A DNA stretch of 34,468 bases. It comes from Strongylocentrotus pallidus. Its lineage: Eukaryota > Echinodermata > Echinoidea > Camarodonta > Strongylocentrotidae. Under the pieces are notes generated by a model. It searched no databases, was not told the DNA's origin, and was given only the letters and a program-made list of their open reading frames with translations. Where the stretch lies: the NCBI GenBank assembly GCA_030265145.1, contig JARBES010000117.1, positions 5,733,202 through 5,767,669 of the forward strand, read 5' to 3'. Position numbers and translations under genes: made by a program. Shown piece after piece: positions 25,901 to 31,900 of the stretch (its first letter is position 1; each line of letters begins with the position of its first letter).

Positions 25901-28900
25901 GTTAGTAGGGTAAGGATGTGGGTGAGGGTGGGAGTTAGCGTGAGGGTTAGGGTGAGCGTTAGGGTGAGGATGTTGGTTAGGGTTAGGGTGAGGGTTAGGG
26001 TGTGGGCAAGATTGAGGGTAAAGGTAATGGTGTGGGTTAGGGTGTGGGTTAGATAGAGGGTAAGGGTGATGGTGAGGGTAAGGGTGAGGGTTAGCGTGTG
26101 GGTTAGAATGAGGGTAAGGGTGATGGTGTGGGTGAGGGTGAGGATTAGGGTTAGCGTGTGGGTTAGATTGAGGGTAAGGGTGATGGTGAGGGTAAGGGTG
26201 AGGGTTAGCGTGTGGGTTAGATTGAGGGTAAGGGTGATGGTGTGGGTTAGCTAGCATGAGGATTAGTAGGGTAAGGTTGTGGGTGAGTGTGGGGGTTAGC
26301 GTGACAGTGAGGGTAAGGGTGAGCGTTAGGGTGAGAATGTCGGTTAGGGTTAGGGTGTGGGTGAGGGTGAGGGTTAGCCCGAGGGTGAGGATTAGAGTGA
26401 GGATGTTGGTTAGGGTGAGGATGTTGGTTAGGGTTAGGGTGTGGGTGAGGGTTAGGGTGAGGATGTTGGTTAGGGTGTGGGTGAGGGTGAGGGTTAGCCC
26501 GAGGGTGAGGGTTAGGGTGAGGATGTTGGTTAGGGTTAGGGTGAGGGTGAGGGTTAGCCTGAGGGTGAGGGTTAGGGTGAGGGTGAGGGTGAGGGTTTGT
26601 AGGGTAAGGGTGAGGATGGGGGTGATTTTGAGGGTAATGTTGATGTTGGTATTGATGATGTTGATGTGATGGCGAGGGTCACGGTTAGTGTGAGGTAGGG
26701 ATGTGGGTGAGGACGATGGTGAGCATTAGGGTGGGAATGATGGTGAGCATTAAGGTGAGGGTTAAGGTGTGGGTGAGTGTTAAGTAGGGTAAGGGTGAGG
26801 GTGAGGAACTGAGGATGATGTTGAGCGTTAGGGTGAGGATGTTGGTTAAGGTTAGGAATAGTGTGAGGGTGATGGTAAAAGTGATTGTGATGATAATGAC
26901 AAGGGTTAGGGTGAGGGTTTGGGATAGGGTGAGGGTGAGTGTTAAGGAGAGGGTAAGTTTGATATTGCGGGTGAGGGTGTAGTAAATGAGGGTGAGTGTA
27001 AAGGTGAGGGTGAAGATTAGGATAAGGGTGAGGGCGAGGATTAGGGTGAGGGTTAGGGTAAGGGTCAGGATGGGGGTCAGGATAATGGCAAGGGTTAGGG
27101 TGAGGGTGATAATAGTCATGATTAAGTTGATATTTTTTTAGAGTGAAAAAATATGATGACATGTATGTACTGCTGTACGACATCTGTGGAAGCCTGACCT
27201 GGAGAAAGAGCGACAGGTATTGTAACATGTGAGTAAATGTAATTGTGAGGAGAACTTTGATGATGATGTTTGTCAAAATTAGATGCAACCAGATGTAAGT
27301 CTGCCACAGGCACAGTAGGCTAACATGTTTATTTATGATTGCAATGACCATTCCTGATGATGATAAGGTGATGGAGGAGGGTGAAATTCTTACATGCGAG
27401 TGAAAAGTATATCAAGTATTCTTGAATCACCAATCACAAATCTTCAAGAGTGCTTAGACTTACATGTAAATCGTCATTAGACTTGTACTCATGATCTTGT
27501 TAATCAATCTCAAGGAGTTAAATAATTCCACAGGTCAATCATGTTTATCTCATCCTCCTTTCCTTCTTCACCTCCAGGAGGATACCTTCATCCTAGAAGC
27601 AGTAGACGTTGGTGTCCTCCAGAGAGTTCTCCTCTCTCTGGAATCAGATGAACAAGATGATGCCTGGCTACCAGAGACCGTCACCGTCTCAGCGACCAAC
27701 TCGCCCAAGAAGTATGAGCTTCCCTGCAACATGTGGATCGGAATGAGGGCAGATGCCAGTCAAGAAGAAGAGCTTTTGGTGGATGGTGAGTGTTTTTGGA
27801 GTGCAGTAAATGAGATTGCCTTTAGAATCAAGTGCAGTGGTCTAGTAGATTGTTAATGGACTATGAATCAAATGGTCTATTAAACTTAAATTCCCATCCT
27901 TTAGTCTACGGTTGCCTAGCAAAATGTAGTGACCAATATTACTTTGCATTTTTAAGAGAACACTGCATTTGGCCATTCATAAATCAACCTTTACTTTCAG
28001 TGAATCCAAGATTGAGCTAAATTTGTGAGGGCCAAAAGGGTATTAAATCCTGTAGTTGACACCCTTTTTGATTTTCAACAGATTTGGACTCTGATGCATG
28101 CCTGATTCTGTTTTAAATGGCCTTAATAATGGAAAGGGGAATGTTGATTGACCAGATTTGTTCCTTTAATATACGAGGCACTACATGTCACTGATCTATC
28201 TCACTTTGTTTTGGCAAGATGTCAGTTTGGCCTTAATATTAGAAAGAGGAATGTTGATTGACCAGATTTGTTCCTTTGTTTTGCGAGGCAATACATGTCA
28301 CTTATCTACCTAACTTTGTTTTGGCAAGATGTCAGTTTATATTTGCCACTCATCCTTATGCCGTGAGTACCTGTTTATTTTCATTATCTAATATGAATCT
28401 ACATCTTTCTCTTTATAAAACAGCTAATCAATCTCCTGCTGCAAATGAAGAAGGAGAATCTGGTTCTAAAGGGTCTTGGACGCTCTGGCTCACCCCTGGA
28501 TCCGAGGATGGAATGGGCTGCAACTCCTTACTTTCCATGATGGCCTATGGGAGCCAAGGGACCAGCAGGATTCTTCCACTTGAGAATGGGGAAGATGTTG
28601 GATCAAGTAAAGAGGAGGGAGAAGGAGAGAAATTGATGTACCCACATGGAATAACCAAGAAATTTGATGTAAGTGAATCCATCCTTTTGGTGAAAGCATT
28701 CCTACAGATTCAATTTCCCTTAATCCATTTTCTACTTATATTCCAGTAAATTTTAATGCATATAAATTGTAATTTAACTTGTTCTGTCTGCACTGTGTGT
28801 ATTCATTTGATTCCATGTAATTCAGCTCTTGAGCTGCAATGCACTTATTGGGTTCAATACAAATCAGTTCAATACAGTTTATTTTTTCCCCCCTCCAATT

Positions 28901-31900
28901 AAATCAAATTCAAATGAATTTCGTTCAATTCAGTTCAAATTCAATCTATTCAATTCATTTGGATCAATTCAATTCAGTTCAGTTCAGTTCAGTTCAGTTT
29001 GATTCATTGTAAATTCTGACAATACAATAGGCCTACTATATTAGGACTCTTTAACTCCATAAGGCACTGAGTTAGGTTGAAGAAAAAAAAATCTTGTATT
29101 GACTAATAACTTACTCTTAGCATACCGGTCATATTCAAGAAAGGACTTTTATCATTATGGTTTATTGGAATTTGATTTGAAACTAAAATTGAAAAAGGTA
29201 TACCGAGTACATATAAAACTGAATGTCATTCTATAATTGAAACAGTGTCTCTTGGAAATTGAACTCCGTCGTATTCATCTATGTATGAAGAATAATCTCC
29301 TGATGACGGATAGTCAACTTGTTCGAAACGTCGAGCCCCTCCTACTACCCATCCTCTCCAACCTTTGAACTATAAACTCAAGAAAGATTACCGACAGTCC
29401 TTTTCAGGACTCCCCAATCCTTCCCTCTCTCACATGGTGCAACCGTAAGCCTACTATATAAATCCCTTTTCTGTTAGCAAGAAAAAATAAACACAATATT
29501 TCTCCTTATATTTCTTTTCCTCTTCCGTTGCAGATTGATCTTGGTGAGATAGGTTCCATCTACAAGATACGACTGTCTTTGGATGATAAAGAGACAACTC
29601 AACCACAGCTGTACCTCAAGAAGGTAAGAAAGCTCACATGGGCTGTTCTCCTGATTTTTGTGCACTTATTATCTGTCTTTAAAGGGATTGGGTATCTTTG
29701 TCTCAGAATCTGAAACAAAATCCTGGATGTTGCTCATGCTGCAGTGACAATTATAAACCTTTAGGTCAGTCAGGATGCCCATGACTTTTACTAGCCAATC
29801 GCCTGTCTGATTATCAAAATATTTATGATTGGAAATCGAAATTTTAAAAACCATTTTCCTAATGGTTTTTATAACACTACGGTCTATTGGGGAAAATGAA
29901 TATGGTAAAACTGTTCACTCAAAGATTTTTAAAAACTTTTTGAGGCACTGCATGGTCATTTTGAAGCGCAATTTTTTAGGCACTGATTACATGAGGGCCA
30001 TGCATCTCAGATTGAACATTGTTAAACGATGCCTTTTAATGTTCTTGCCTTTTTTGAGCTCCTCATGATTTCATGTTGGCTTTTACATGACTGATGGGTG
30101 CAAGATTTTGCACAATTCTTGACACTCATGCAAAGAGCATGGTGCATTATACATGTATGCATAAAGAACATGAAATGTGTTTACTAAAATATCATCTAAA
30201 GTGTACATATATCTACATTTGCATTGATATTCAAAAGAAAGTAAATTACCAAGTTTACAAGTAAAACATATGTAACAACAGATAGCTAAAATGTTATTAA
30301 ATGAACCTGCTAGAATGATATAAGGTGACAATCTGAAACATTTTAAGCGAAAAATATTTGGAATAACATGTATGCAGTAGTTTACTGCACACTACCCAAG
30401 GCTCCCATGATCATTCATGGACAAAACTGGAAGTTACGATAAAGTAAATTCTTCTGGAAAGTCATGGAAATTTTAAGGGGAGGCGGAGGCTGTCACAAAC
30501 AAGAAATGATATATATCACTGCCTGGTATACATACGCCACTTGGATGCTGCAATCATGCCTATGTGGTACTTACTGTATCTGGTCATGGAAAATGTCAAG
30601 TAAACACACAATGATTGAATTCAATTGTGTTTTGAGCATGGGAGAGGTAGGAGGTTAATGTATACACTTTGCCTCTTCTATCTGTGTATTTCATTAGATG
30701 AAAATGAAAGACAAAGACACAAATCAGGAATTCCATTTCTTTGTGGACCAATGGCTGAGATCGACTCCCAATGTAGAGAAAGAGAAGAAGGAAGGACAAG
30801 CAGATGGAAAGGAAGAGAAGAAGGAAGGAGAAGCAGATGGAAAGGGAGAGAAGAAGGAAGGAGAAGAAAATGGAAAAGAAGAGAAGAAGGAAGGAGAAGA
30901 AGATGGAAAGGAAGAGAAGAAGGAAGGAGAAGAAGATGGAAAGGAAGATAAGAGGATGGAGGCTTTATACCTTGAATTGCCAGCTATCAGACCTGATATG
31001 CCACCCGACCCAGGTATGATCACCATGTTTATATTTTACTTATCTTTGCTAAATAATTCTTCTTTAACCCTTTTCGTGCAGTGGGGTGCAAATCTTGGCA
31101 ACATGTTGAGCTTGTTCAATGTACATCATTTGTTTGGACTTTCATCATCTATGAAGTGGAACAAGAAGGTTCATGTGTACCTGCATGAACATGCACTTAA
31201 ACTCCATGTTAAATTTGAAACCTAGTGGTACAATGAAACTGAGAACGGATCTCAAAATGTGACATGTGAAACTTTTGGTAGAGCTAGAAATTGGTCTTCA
31301 CTTCAAGATGTATATATATATACTTTGTAGATGGTGGTTTTGGTCTTTCATCATTCTCAAGTTTTCCATATTCCTTACTACTTAACCAAATTCAATTTGT
31401 TTATTCATGCATAATTTAAGCAATATGTTTTGTACAGTAGTTGTCCATTCAAGTTTTTCATGTTTATGTACTGTTTGAACCACAGTGTTCTCCACTTCTA
31501 ACATCCTAAATAAATGAGAATAATTAGATGGTCTCCATTCAGTTCAACCCACTTTTTTTCCTCTTCGTGTTATCAGTTGTCAAGTACCAGATAGAGGTAC
31601 AGACTGGTGAGCAGGATGATGGTGATACGTCCAGTCAGGCATACGTGAAGCTGATCGGTAGTCATGGCGATACAGGAAAACGACAGCTCATCTGGGAGGA
31701 GGATGTCAAGAAGACCTTTGAGAAAGGAACCGTAAGTTTTCCCGAGATTGTTGGATACGTGAGGGAAGAAAATAACAGGACGTGGGGTGGACTATTGACA
31801 TGGAAGTTGTACGAATGTGACATTGAAGAGGGGGCATCAAAACCTTCTCCTCATTACCATATGCACAATGTATATCACTACTTCATCACAACAAATCAAT

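Noticed and set aside
25406-27351. Long frames across the G-rich array (NPHPHP-type on minus, VRVRV-type on plus)
   Set aside because: Produced by the hexamer-like repeat in every frame; no domain, no splice logic, and the region is intronic.
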